DNA from: Oxyruncus cristatus
Taxonomy: Eukaryota > Chordata > Aves > Passeriformes > Cotingidae
Direction of reading: 5' to 3'
Assembly (NCBI GenBank): GCA_013399855.1
Contig: VXAY01000769.1
Coordinates: 466,959-530,958 of the forward strand
Length of the DNA: 64,000 nt
Of this stretch, positions 1 through 12,350 are shown piece after piece. The stretch's first letter is position 1. Each line of letters begins with the position of its first letter. Position numbers and translations under genes: made by a program. The notes beneath the pieces were generated by a model, which was not told where the DNA came from, did no database searches, and was given only the letters and a program-made list of their open reading frames with translations.

Positions 1-339
1 TTTTAACAGAAATATTTTAAGAAATTCAGATTTTGTTGCAATTAGAAAATATTTTTAGGTTGTTCCTCTACAGCACAAAAAATACCTTAAGAATTTGTCC
101 TCACTAAGCAGTTCCATTGATCCAAAGCTTATTACTTGGATTTATTAGTTGATCAAGTATGTTTTAGTGTATTAAATAGGAGTAAATGACAATATTGTAG
201 GGTTTGGATTTCTCTTGTGAGAGTTCATTGCTTTGTTGTAGCCTGCTGATTGTTGTTGTCGTTGGTTTTTTAAAATATTTACACCAAACTTTTAGACTAC
301 TGTTATTTTACCCCTTTTGAGTCTCAGAGTCTCAAGGGC
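1..339. other. AT-rich unique DNA, nothing recognised
   Basis: AT-rich sequence with short T runs and stop codons in all frames. No repeat family, exon or RNA gene is visible. Confidence 0.6.
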
Positions 340-760
340 ACTGGCAGGCCTTAATGGTTCCAGTTAGGTGCACCCTGCCCCGTGCACCCTGGATGCCCAG
401 CCGAGTTCAGTCTCGGGCAGCCAGTTCTCAGTGAGCTCTGCCCAACGTGCCTGTCCCCAGCCCTGTCTCTGTGTGCTGTATGACTTTGTGCCCAGCTTGC
501 AGGTACCTTCGTTCCTGGATGCCCCTCTCTGAGGTATGCTGTGACTTGTTTCCACACTTGTCTTTGGGCCTGTCTCTTGATGCTCCTGCCTGGATCTCAT
601 GAAATGGACCCCATGAATTGGACCTCAGATCTACTTTTTCATCTTCCCTAGTCTGGAAATGTTGCTGGACCCTGTTGCCAGTGGCTGGCTGTGGTCAGAA
701 CCTGCGCTGAGGTTGCTCTGTTCATCTCTAACATTCCCGTAGGGAGTGGCTTCATTTCTG
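340..760. repeat. GC-rich segment, possible old repeat, unassigned
   Basis: About 400 bp that is clearly richer in G and C than the flanks on both sides, which makes it stand out as an inserted or repeat-derived block. The minus strand has short overlapping open frames (351-600), but they show no recognisable domain and lie in two different frames, so I treat them as chance. No terminal repeats or target duplication were found. It could be a decayed LTR or an unclassified bird repeat. Confidence 0.3.
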
Positions 761-3640
761 TGATCTCTGACATAAGCATGCTAAAAGTCTATACCAAATT
801 AATCCTGAACAGATGTTCTCATCATCTCTTTGGCCAAATTTTAATTCTATTTGGTCTCTTGCACTTTTAGTCTCCAAATAATTTTACGGTTAACATAACT
901 GATATTTCTCCTTTCACTGTAGGGGCTTACTGGCAGATCACAAGCAGAACACTGAAATAACACAGTAAAACAAAGTAATGAGGCTATTTTTTTCTGAAGA
1001 AAACTGTCTCTAATTTTCCATGAGTCCCCATGACCAGTGTTTTAAGGACAGCAAAAATGAAAATGATCTCTAAAAAAAAAATAATATTTTTTCAACAACA
1101 CCACATAGAAGAGATGAAGGTGCCTTGTTGTGGTCAATTGAGCTAAAGCAGAATGAATGTACAGTAAGTATAAAGAGCCATGTCTGATTTGGTTGCACTT
1201 TATATCCACTTAACATAAATTTTGTGCTGGTAGAGAAAGACATAAACAGAAAGCCAAGACTTCATTGAGGCTACTGTACAAAAACAACTTCCATTGAAGC
1301 CTAAAGAAAACTTCATCTATGGTTCTTGGAGTATTTAAAAAAAATTTAAATCCCTATTCCCCAATCTTTTATGCATTCTACTAGAAAAACAGATTGCTTT
1401 GTATTATGAAGACTATATGAAAGCAATATTGCAATTTCTCTTCTTTCTTATCTAAAATATGAGAATTCTAAGTTTCTTTTTCCCATGTGCATTATAAAGA
1501 ACACAGCATAAGAAGTGAATCTGTTTCCCCATTCTGTGGAATCTGTTCCTATTTTACGTTGCACTGAAGGTTATGCAAGAGTTAGGGAACAGACCTATTT
1601 TTGAGAAGTAAACTCTAACTAGGTCAACAGGAAAGAGTGATTTGTTCTCTGAAGCAACCACTCCTCCCTGGTTTACCTTGTGTTAATCTCAAAGGACTCA
1701 TTATCTTCTCACAAACTAACAGAAGACAACAATGGAATTTGTAAAGAGTATTTCAAATCCATTCCATTACAAATATTTACTGGTGTTTCTAGATAGTGTT
1801 TTATGAAATGTTGTAGCAGTATTTATGGTAACTTTATTTTTGAGTATTTCTGATAACATGCTAAATCTATTACATAATTTTTATTTATCCTTTTAATAAC
1901 TGGATATGAGGTTTAGGAACTTATTTCCTCAACTTTCTGCTAGACTCTTGGTAGTCCTTGTTATCTCTAACAGCTTGTTACCTGATAGCGATTTTAATGG
2001 TTATCCTCTTGTTATCTAGCACAGCTTTTCTACTGTTTATTCAGGAGGTGTTTAAGCTTTGCATTATTGTATGGTTGATTCATGTAAAACATTAAAATAT
2101 GAATCCTGAAGGTCACAAGAAACGCTTGAAGATAATGGAAAAATAGAAATACAAGTTTTTTGGAGGTTTTTTTTTGTCTTGTTCTCCTATTTTAAAAAGC
2201 TGATCAGAAGAATCACTCTACCTTTAGGACATTATTTTTTTAAGTTGTTCTCAATGTGATTGTAACATTAGTTTAAAACATGTCCCTTCTCTCCTGCAGT
2301 TAGGTTAAGACAGAGGAGATACGGCTATGATGTCTCTCTGCTGATCAGTGATATTTAGAACCCTTGTTCTGCTAAATACACATGTTTCAGAATGAGGTAG
2401 AAAGAAGGATACTGTCACACTCCTGATTATCTGTAGCTAATGACCAAAATATATTTGAGATGAAGAATACTTTTTTCCTATAGTGAGACTTACCTCCCTG
2501 CAACCGAGTGTAAACTAAGGTAATTTTATTGTGCTTCATCAATCAGAAGATCTGAAGTGTTATTTCAAGGCAGGAAAAACACCATAGTTTATAACAAAGC
2601 ATAAGGCAGAAACAAATTATATTCTCTCTATTGTTGTAGGTTTTTTTGCGTGCCAGACAAACTACCCAAATTTCCTGGCAACTGGATTGTGTTTTTAGTT
2701 ATAAAAGAGCATTATAAAAAAATACCTCATTGTATTGTTGCTAAATACTACATATGTGTTTTTTAAAAAGCACGTATCTTTTCACCCGTAGTGTGCATAA
2801 TTGTCTGTCATTCCACATCACGTGTTACTTTGTGCGAATAACGGTCAGAATCTTGCTGCAGATGCTAATTGATCATCAGTTCAGAGACAAAGTCTGGAGG
2901 GGAATTGATATTCACAAAAATCCAACTACACAAAAAACTCACATTGTGCTTATGCAATAAATAAGTGCCATTGGTTACTGAAAAGCAGGTTGTCCTTGTT
3001 CTTTGAAAGCTGGTGAGACTTGCTTCTTGTCGTGCTATTGCCAGTCCTTTCTAACTATGTTTTCTTGTTGTGCTCCTGTGCAATGTTCACAAAAACTGAG
3101 GGAGTTGGGGATGTGGCACCCTGAGTGCTGGCACCAACACTTACACACAGGTGCAGCTCAGTCATTTCTCTGCAAGCAGACTAAGCTTGTATGGTTATAC
3201 TACTTGTAGTAAATACCTGTTATTCAAAAGAGAAATCAAACAGTACAACTGTATTTTGGTTCCCGACTTCTGTTTTCACTCTGTTTCATCTATCCCAACT
3301 CCATGTGCCCTGCCATCTAAAGATTTCAGACTCTGCAACCATTACAAGCCCAGTACAGAAGTCCTTTCTACCCTACTCTGCAGCCCAGGCCTTGCAGTCT
3401 TTTTATATCCCAACTTTTCAAGATGTGACAATCTGAGTTCTTTTGCCCTTTTTTGTTATAGACATACAGGCCTTGGCAGCTAAATTTCCTGCACACTTTG
3501 AGATCACAGCCACAGATATAAGTTTCAACTCACACATTATGCAAACAGAAATGTGAAAAGATTTATTGAAAGTGAAATACAGAGTGTTAAAAAAGGAAAT
3601 CAAATCATGAGTAGAGGAGGGGGACCAGAGTAGCTGGAGA
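761..3640. other. Unique AT-rich DNA, nothing recognised
   Basis: No repeat boundary, coding exon or RNA gene is seen. Short open frames around 2,754-3,483 overlap one another in different frames and show no domain or codon pattern, so they look like chance frames. Confidence 0.55.
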
Positions 3641-3860
3641 GTTGCTATGTTGTGTTAACTCCCCACAGAAGTCAATAAACTCTTTCTACATCTTCCTGTG
3701 AGTAGTCCTTTCTCTCTAGCCAGGAAAGTGGGGGAGGCTGGAAGGCCTGTTTCCTAGACCTCACCCAGAAGTATAAATAGAAGGCTGCAAGTGTGAAGCA
3801 GGCAAAAAAATAATTGAAGACTGCCTGTTCTTTGTCCTTCATCTCAGTTCAGGAAATCCT
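3641..3860 (+). promoter_or_regulatory. TATA-like element in a moderately GC-rich block (weak)
   Basis: A TATAAATA motif lies near 3,772-3,779, inside about 200 bp that is less AT-rich than its surroundings. An AATAAA lies upstream near 3,674. The pair could belong to a decayed LTR or to an unrelated promoter-like sequence. No downstream exon, terminal TG/CA pair or target duplication supports either reading, so this is only a candidate. Confidence 0.15.
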
Positions 3861-5705
3861 AGGTGGAGAGCAATAATCCTGAACTTTCCAGAAGGGAAAG
3901 ACTGTGACTTGCAACAGGATTGAGGGAGGATACTGGAAGCTGTACAAGTCGGTGGAAGAGTAGGGCTCTACTGGTGATGTATTTGACTCCTCCCAAGCAC
4001 CTGAACCCCAGGTGAGACACACTAAAACAGAAATACACATTTTTAGTCCCTAAATGAATCCTAATAATTTAAGTGTGCACCAAGAGTGAACAATTGAGGA
4101 CTATTTAGTCCATTTTTAACACACATATATAAATATAATTCTTTATTAAGAAATGGATTTTTTTTATATAAGGACTGCTTATCAAAATGTCATCATTAGA
4201 AAATGATGAAAGTTCAATACATTTGCTTGTGTGCCAACAGTGAGCAAGGATCCCTGAGGTAGGCCAAGCAAGAACAGTGTCAGACAGAGAGGTCTGTTCT
4301 GTATGTACACTTTACACACTTACCTGCCCCCAAAATGGTATTTTCATACTAGCTGTAACTAACACTAAGAAGAAAAAGAAAGATACAACTGAAGTACAGC
4401 CTCTGTTTACTAAAGCACGTCAGCCATTATGACATGTAGAAATCTATCACTTAATGCTGTTTCACCAGCTGATTTTGATGACAGTGCTGAAACTTTAGGT
4501 GACATTACAAATGAAGGAGGTGTTGTGGAAGTATGTAGGCTCAGCACTTTGGTGTCATTCGTATCAACACAATTTACTTAATTTTATTCTTCAGAGTCAT
4601 CTGATTGTGAGCCTGCTAAAATCTCTGTGAACTGTTGCTGTTTTTAGAACAATTTAACTAAAGGGAGAAGTATATCAGTTTTCTTGAATATTATTATAGG
4701 ACTAACATTTTGATATTTAACAATCAGAACACTCCTGAAAAGCAAATTAATTGTAGTATAGAAATAATTATGGTACTTCGTATTTTTGTTCATATTAAAT
4801 TTGAAAGCCATGCATCATTTTAGTACAATTTATATGACTTATTATATATTTACAAATGCAAGGGTACTACTAAAAGTAACCTAAATAATTTAGTAGTTGC
4901 ATGTGTTAATGATAGTTCTTGAATGAATGGAAACTACATGAACTATTTGCAAAATTCATCAACTTTTAATGATATAACAATGAATATATCCAAACTGTAT
5001 AAGAACTAGGTTGCTATTTTTTTTTCCATTTCTTATGGGGCTTATTCTTTTTTTTCCGTTATGGTTGGATACCTAACATAAAAAAAGCAAAAATTGTCCC
5101 ATGATATTTGTATCTGTAAGTCAGAACAGGAAGGGACTTCCAGTTGTTCAGACTTGAATGATTAAAAAAAATAATTAAGTCTTATTATTGATACTGTTTG
5201 GAAATTTGACTAAAAACACAGAGAGCAAACTGTCCTTCCCTACAGCTTTATAAGTTAATCAAAATTCTAGGCAGACCAGAAAACACAGATGTTTTCACAA
5301 AACATTTGTCTGCAGACAAAATGAGGCAGCTCGGAACACATTTTATCTATTTGTTAGGTATACTGCGTGAAAATACACAAAGTCATTCAACAACATGAAA
5401 CAAAACCATTTTATTTTTCCTGTGTGAGAAGTGGTTGGTAAGCCCTCTAAGTCACCGGTTAATCAATATCATATTTCAGATTTCATTTTTCTTTGTTTGG
5501 GACTGACTTTGATGGATACCATATATTTTCAAAATCCTTTCCGCAGACCAAGTGATTGTTCATCAGGACACCCTTTAGAAAATTCTAAAGCAGCTCTCCA
5601 AAGGTCTCAAATAACACATATGATTTGGCTATCACAAGTAGATGAGGATCAATTTGATTGAAGAAAAAAATTCAATATCTGTAAGATAAATCTGGTTTGG
5701 TGTGT
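3861..5705. other. Unique AT-rich DNA, nothing recognised
   Basis: AT-rich sequence without recognisable repeat or coding content. The open frame at 5,431-5,661 has no recognisable domain. Confidence 0.55.
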
Positions 5706-5840
5706 TTTTTTGTTTGTTTGTTTGTTTGAGGTTGGGGTAGTTGTTCATTTGTTTGGGGGGGTTTTTTTTTTTTGTTTTTTTTTTTTTGTTTGTTTGTTTG
5801 TTTGAGGTTGGGGTAGTTGTTCATTTGTTTGGGGGGGTTA
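5706..5840. repeat. Tandem duplication containing (TTTG)n and a G run
   Basis: A unit of about 53 bp occurs twice, at roughly 5,710-5,762 and 5,783-5,838. It contains a (TTTG)n run, then GAGGTTGGGGTAGTTGTTCA, then TTTGTTT and a run of seven Gs. A poly-T stretch separates the copies. The near identity of the copies indicates a recent local duplication, probably by slippage across the T-rich repeat. Confidence 0.85.
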
Positions 5841-8800
5841 TTTTGTTTTGTTTTTATTTATAGAAGCCTGGAATTGAGCAAAATAGGGAAATATCACATT
5901 TATTTAAAAAGTGGAAATTCATTTTACTGTAGATGTCTAGTATGGGGTTTTTTTTAAGGAAGGGCATTTTTTAGCCAGTACCTTTATTTTGTATTTTCAG
6001 CCTTTTTTTTTTTCTTTGTCTGAAAGCCATGTAACAATCTGAAACAAGTTTCCTTACTTCAAAACCAGATTCTTAAATTTAGTACGTAGCTACCTAAACC
6101 GGGTTCATTTTGGATGTGAAATGTCACTGAAATCTTAAAAGTAAAACAAAAAACCTCCAAATCCCTATCCTTCCAGCTGTCATTTATCCTTGGAAAATAC
6201 ATGCTACCTAAATAATGGCCAGCTTCAGTTTTAGGGTTTCTGGTACTTTTGTGCCTGTGAATATCTCTAGACTTCCAGACATCTCCCAAGTTCCAGAGTC
6301 CAATTAGTTCAAAGTCAATTCAGACACAGACTTCCTTTGGACACAGAAATTAGGCATTCCTTTACCAAATCTTCTTGAAAGAGTAGAGTTCAGAGATAAA
6401 CTGTTCCTGAGTACTATAACTGTTGATGGTTGTATGTGAACTCTTCACTCAACTGGAAAAGCCCATGAATGGTGATCTAGCTGTTGGAATTTTATATTAA
6501 TACTTTGACAAGGAGCTCTTTTCCCAAAGTTTAAACGCATATACTCAGGAGAATACCGAATAAGGAGAGTATGAATACTGCATTCTCATAATTTCAGTGA
6601 AATATTCTATCTCTAGAAAGGGAAGTATTCTGCATCCTCTCCTATCCTCAATGCTCTTTTACTGCTAACTCTGCTTTGCAGGCAAGCTTCCTTGGTCTCA
6701 TTTTGATGTAACATTCCGATTATGTTCACATAACTGGTAGATGGTGCATGTTCTTGGTACCTTTCTGAGAACTGAAATATATAAACTTTTCTGGTATTAG
6801 TTACCAATTTACTGTGCTTTCCACACCTTGGACATCCAAATATGTGGAACATTAAGTATGATATAGTTAAATAAATATATTAATATATTATTTCATAACA
6901 AAATAAAGACCTCCTAAGACTCCTCCTGTATTACAGCTATAGTTCCTTCTATTTAGAGAAATACTTTTTTTTTTTTTTAAGCAGTTCCTTGTAAGATCCT
7001 AAAGGCATATAAAAACTAACTCATTTCAGAAATCATCTCAAATTCTTTGAGCATCTTAAATTAAAAACAAACACACTGGGTTGTATTTACTTCACAGAGG
7101 GATATAAAAAACTCCTACTGCTGATAAAAGCAATGAAAATGCAAATAATTTTTGTTGTTTGTTTCTGTCTTAAGTTCTTGATAGAAGCAACACAACTATT
7201 TGCATATGAAAATAGACTGAAATGAGTGGTCTAGCTCTTGGTTTTGAAAAAGGATTTTCATATGGCCTAAATTTCATCCGAGTTCCTTTGAAGAGCATTT
7301 TGCAGTTCACTACTAACAATGTTTGTAGAGACAACTATTCAAAGTACTAGGCATAAGTATTTAAGTGGTATTGACTATAGTGCTGTATGTGTGTTTGTCT
7401 ATTTGGGGGTTTGTCCTTTGTTTAAATATGAATGTTTGCCCTATAAAGGCTTTTGACAGATGAAAGTTGTTCTTTTTTTTTTCCCAGAGTCAAATTTGTA
7501 AATGTACATGTTCCCCTCCCTGGCCACTTACATAACAATTTCATGTAATTCCCTTGTCTGATAGATCATACTGAAGGTAAAATTGTAAGTTCCTTGACTC
7601 TGTATCTCACCTATACCCACAATGAACAGGCTAGCTGACATCAACTGGCAATGAACAGATCTATAATAATAGGTACTTCATAGCATAAGAGATTGAAGTT
7701 TAGGTTAAAATGAAAGGGGAAAAAGTGCACAACTTTGTTCACTCTGTGGTAACAGCAGATTTGTAACTGTACTTCAAATGCCCTTATAGAACTTTTTTTT
7801 TTTTTTAATCAGTTAGCTTTTACCATGTTAGCTTTTATTCACATGTTCTAACTAAGCCAACTTTTTGAGTTTACACAGCTCTTTTAAAGGACTTACTTCC
7901 TATTCAAGTGCAATTCAAGTTTGAATGCATTTTTGAACTTTCCACTCCTACACTGAATACAGTCAATGATGAACATTCTAAACTGCAGTTATGCTATGTA
8001 TCATATAGATTAAATTCTGATATCCTAGTGAAAAATACAGTAAAGATACAAAGTGTGACCTGTACCATATGAAAAAGCAGCAAAGAATAAAAGCATTCAA
8101 GGTCAACCGGCACGACAAATGGGAAATAATGTAATATTAACATTGAATATTAATCGGAATTCAGATGGAATATTCAAAGGCCAGAATAGAAAAGTCTTGG
8201 TTTGAAATAAGATGTCAAGTGAGTGTCATCATACACAAAGAGATGAGGAACATATATAAACATGAGGAAGAATCTTGAGCAAGTAGGACAAAGAGGTGGT
8301 GTTCTTCCCTTTGGCTGTATATCATAATGTAAGCATCCCAACTAGTGTGCTAGATATTCACAAAGATGCACATGAGTTTTGTGTGTTTGAATAGTGGTAA
8401 GATACCAAGTCCTGCCAAATGCAGAGGTTAAACATCTGTCTGGATTATTTCAACACCTCAAGAGAGTTTAAGCTATGTATCTTACTCTAGCAACTACTGT
8501 TCCTTGTAATGGGGTAGCTCAGTTTAAGCACCTAAAGAACAGTGGTAATTCTGAGAATTTATTAAAGTTAAGAACCAAGTGAGGGTTAAGTACCTTCATA
8601 AATGAGCTTTTCCAGATAATTTTTTTTTTTACATAGGCAACTGACCTTCAAGCTACAGATACCATAACAAGTGTCTATAACATATATGCTGACACATCCT
8701 TAAAGATGTGTCCAAAAAACCTGTATCAAGTAGTATTAATGTACAATGGGAGATCAATGTACAGTAGAAAATTCTGGAGATTTCAATTGAGATGTACCTT

Positions 8801-11800
8801 TGTCTTAGGACTAGGCTCCTGTATATTAAAGAATATTATATTCCTTTTAATTATTGGTGAAGCACAATGTATCATAGGAAAAAAATTGGTCTAAAAGCAT
8901 TACTTTTACAAAATTTTTATCCCTTATCATATTCTTGTATTTTATAATGCAACTAATGAAAGCCCAAGAAACTTATCATCAGTTGTTGCTTTTGTTGATT
9001 TTTCTTTGATTTTTTCCTTTTTTTTTCCCCACTGAAGAAATATGTACTTTTCCAGAGCAAAAACATGTATCACTCCAGCGGTCTCATTGTTACTTTTCTT
9101 AAAAGGTGAATATTGTAGAACTCCAGTAAAGAAATCTTGGAACTCTTTTGTTAATGGAAAGAGAGAAGAGTGAAAGGGAGGCAGAGAGAGAATGATAGAT
9201 AAAGAAATAGAGAGATTCTGAAAGTCTTAATAGAAATTACTGTGACAGAGAGAACTTGTTTCTCTTCCTGAGAATGTAATCACAAAATCTGGAGGAAAAT
9301 CAATGAACAAAATGATAAAAGAAATTGTCAGGAGAGGGTTCTCGTGCGTGTGCAACAAACCAGAAAATGCTGGCTGAAAGTGACTTCCTTGGCAAGTCAG
9401 AGAACTGTCATTGCTCCCTTTTTCTCCCCAGAAAAGAGAAAAGTGCTGCATACCAGCAAGCTGAGTTGGATTCCTAATGAACAAGTCTTGAACTAGGTTT
9501 TCAGCATCTTTTTCTTCCTTGCTTGTCTGGTTTCAATTCTAATCAAAACAATTCAGTTTCCCACTCTTTATGCCGTAAAACAGAAGGTTTAAAATCCTCC
9601 TCTTCATCCTGAGTTCAGCAATTGAATGGTAATCAGCATGCAATATATCCTGAAATGGATAAATTTATTTAACTCGAGTTTTGCTCCCCAGTAAACTGCT
9701 TACATTGCTCCAGTTTTTACATTATGTATAGCATTTTTGTTTGCTGACTGATAAAAGGCTTATCTTGCATTCTCAAGTGTAGCTGGAAGAATATGGAACT
9801 GTTAAACCTAATAAAGGTTCTGTATCAGCCAGTTTTACATTTAAAAAATATGAACAAATGAATACATTGGGCTCTAAAATGATGAGATGCAAAATTTTAT
9901 TACATGTGTAAATATTATTAAACAACTTCCTACCCTTGATTTCTATGATTAAGAAAACAATTTACAGTACTTTTAAAAAATCTGTTTTGAAAACAAAAAA
10001 CCCATGAATGTTACAAGTAAATTTACATCTTGAAAATGTAAGATGAATAAGATCAGTTAATGAGAAAGTGTAACTGTCAACCATTTTATTAAACGTGAAA
10101 ATAAAAGTTAACAATATTCTTTTTTCTTTACTAGAGTAAGACATGGTGACAAAGTCAAAGTGTGACAATGACACTTCATATGTGTGTCTGTAAATATTAA
10201 AACAAATAGAAATTATTTTTGTTTGTGTTCACTATTTTTGTGAACAACCACAGTAATGTTGCTTTACTTACTGTAGTGAATTGTGTAATACATTTATGAC
10301 TTCATAGACAACATAATAAATTTTTATTGATACTATTTTTAGAAATCAATTATAAAAGATTTTATTAACATCTTTCCTTAGGCCTAATAACTAAAATCAG
10401 TGTAACAAAAATTACCGTTGGTTGTTATTTAATAAAATGTCTCTTATATGAGCTGATTACTTGCATTTGCTGACCTTGAATATAACCCATGCAAATGAGA
10501 TACTGCTGGTTTCTTAAGTTAGTTATATATATACAAGGAGACAACAATAATGAATTCACCTGCTGACATTTTTGGTATTGACAAACCTTACTAACCTCAA
10601 ATACATTCAAAATTCCAGCAGACTAAATCAATAATAGCATATATGAATTCATGGGGGAATACTTGGAAGAAATAGAAATCTGCTATTTACTATTCTATTA
10701 TCAAAGATTTCCACTTTAGCCAGGATCCTTTATTTGTTTTGGTGATGAAAACTAATTCACTTGACACCTCTCATGCTCTTTTGCACGAGAAAAACAGCCC
10801 AAACCATATTCTTAGTATCTTGCAGCAAAGTCTTATTACATGCCCAGCAAGTGGCCAAGGAAGAGGTTAGTGCTCAGCCCTTTACTCTTTGTGGTATCTT
10901 GTATCCTAGCTTACACAGGGAGGGGGAGGGATGTTTGCAAGATAATTGGTTTCACTTAAGTATATTTCAAACCAACTGTAATGTTGGAGTGAAAAACATT
11001 AATATTTCTGTCCCAAGTAAATACTAAGAAGCTAATTAGTTCTCATCAGCATGCAAATTTCACTAATTTTCACTAACACAGAGTGCTCTATAATGGTTAT
11101 TAGGACCCATTTTATCACTGAAGAGAAAAACATTATGCCTTGGGATATATCTTGGCATTCTAATGGAGTTACTCATCATCTGTTAAGTCACACATAGAAT
11201 TGTGATCATGGGGTTAGCCAAAAGTGGAAACAGGGAAGGAAGGCACAGTAAAAACGTGTCCGGTAGATCTATTTGCTATGGTTAGCTTAACTTCATCTTG
11301 GATAGCATAAACCAGTGAAATATGAATGAAAAAATTAATAGCAACAAAGTTGTTGATTTTGGAAACTTTTTAGCTGGATACAAGCTTAGAATTAGGAAAG
11401 ATAACACTTATTCCTCTCTAAAATGATGTTCATTACTTCCAGTGTGCTCACATAGTCTCATTTTATAGTTGCAATTCTGCCTGAACTTTTTCATATGATA
11501 TCATCTCATGTTGTATTTTGGAAAAAAACTGTATAAACCATATTTGTTGTAATACATTCTTTAAATCCTTTAGTAGTAAGATACAGGTACACTCCAAGCA
11601 GTATGTTGTAAATTCAGATATTCTACCTCCGCTCAGAGTAACAAACAGCAGTCTTACAAAAAAGCAAGACACATATTGCAAAAATACGGGTTGATTTTAA
11701 TATGATCTTACTGCTGAGAGGATGATGATGTGGAAAACTTTTATATTTAGAAGATATTTATGTTACAGAGCAGTCCTGACTTTAAATGGAAGAAGCCCTG

Positions 11801-12219
11801 TTCATGTTACTTAAAATCTCCTATGTAGGATCTTCTTTTTTAATCAGAAACTATAAAGCAGAACTGTCAAAGCAGATTTCTTTTTTCAGAAATAAAGTAT
11901 CTCCTCAAATCAGCATTAAAAAAAAAAAAAAGTAATAGAATTAATTTGTTATTTTTATCAGAACTTTAAGGCCTTCAACCATCAAGTGAAAGATTAACAT
12001 CTAGAAAATGTTGAATGGAAAATATTGGTTATTTCAGCATGGCTCAGATTTCCTTGATAATTTCCTAAATTGAGATGAATGGAAGTCTTCTCATTAAATA
12101 AATTTTAGCATAAAGATCTAGCTTGTTGAGCACAAAATATTCCATTCCAAATACCTCAACTTCTGCATTTGCTGAGTGTAAGGTAGAGTTATCTAACATC
12201 ATTCATGTTTTCAGTTTCA
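5841..12219. other. Long stretch of unique AT-rich DNA
   Basis: More than 6 kb with no recognised transposon, exon or RNA gene. There are short poly-T runs (near 6,968 and 7,792) and one purine-rich tract, listed separately. Open frames stay below about 90 codons and show no domains. Confidence 0.55.
9154..9216. repeat. Purine-rich (GA) tract
   Basis: About 60 bases made almost entirely of A and G, with repeated GAGAG and AGAAAG units. This is low-complexity sequence. Confidence 0.7.
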
Positions 12220-12234
12220 CATGAGTTTGTCACA

Positions 12235-12350
12235 GAAGTCAAGGATAGTTGTATGGGGCTTCAAGCAAACTGGTCTAGTGGAAGACATCTCTGTTTGTGA
12301 TGGAGGCTTGGAACTGAGTGATCTTTCTGGTCCCTTCCAATTCAAGTCAC
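12235..12350 (+). mobile_element. CR1 LINE 3'-end fragment
   Basis: The stretch reading CTGGTCTAGTGGAAGACATC, followed by GATGGAGGCTTGGAACTGAG and then TGATCTTTCTGGTCCCTTCC, matches the pattern of the CR1 3' untranslated end in bird genomes. There the element says that a named region is followed by 'gatcttaaaggtcccttccaac'-type sequence. The copy is short, diverged and lacks the terminal ATTCTATG-like tail. It is noncoding and dead. Confidence 0.75.
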
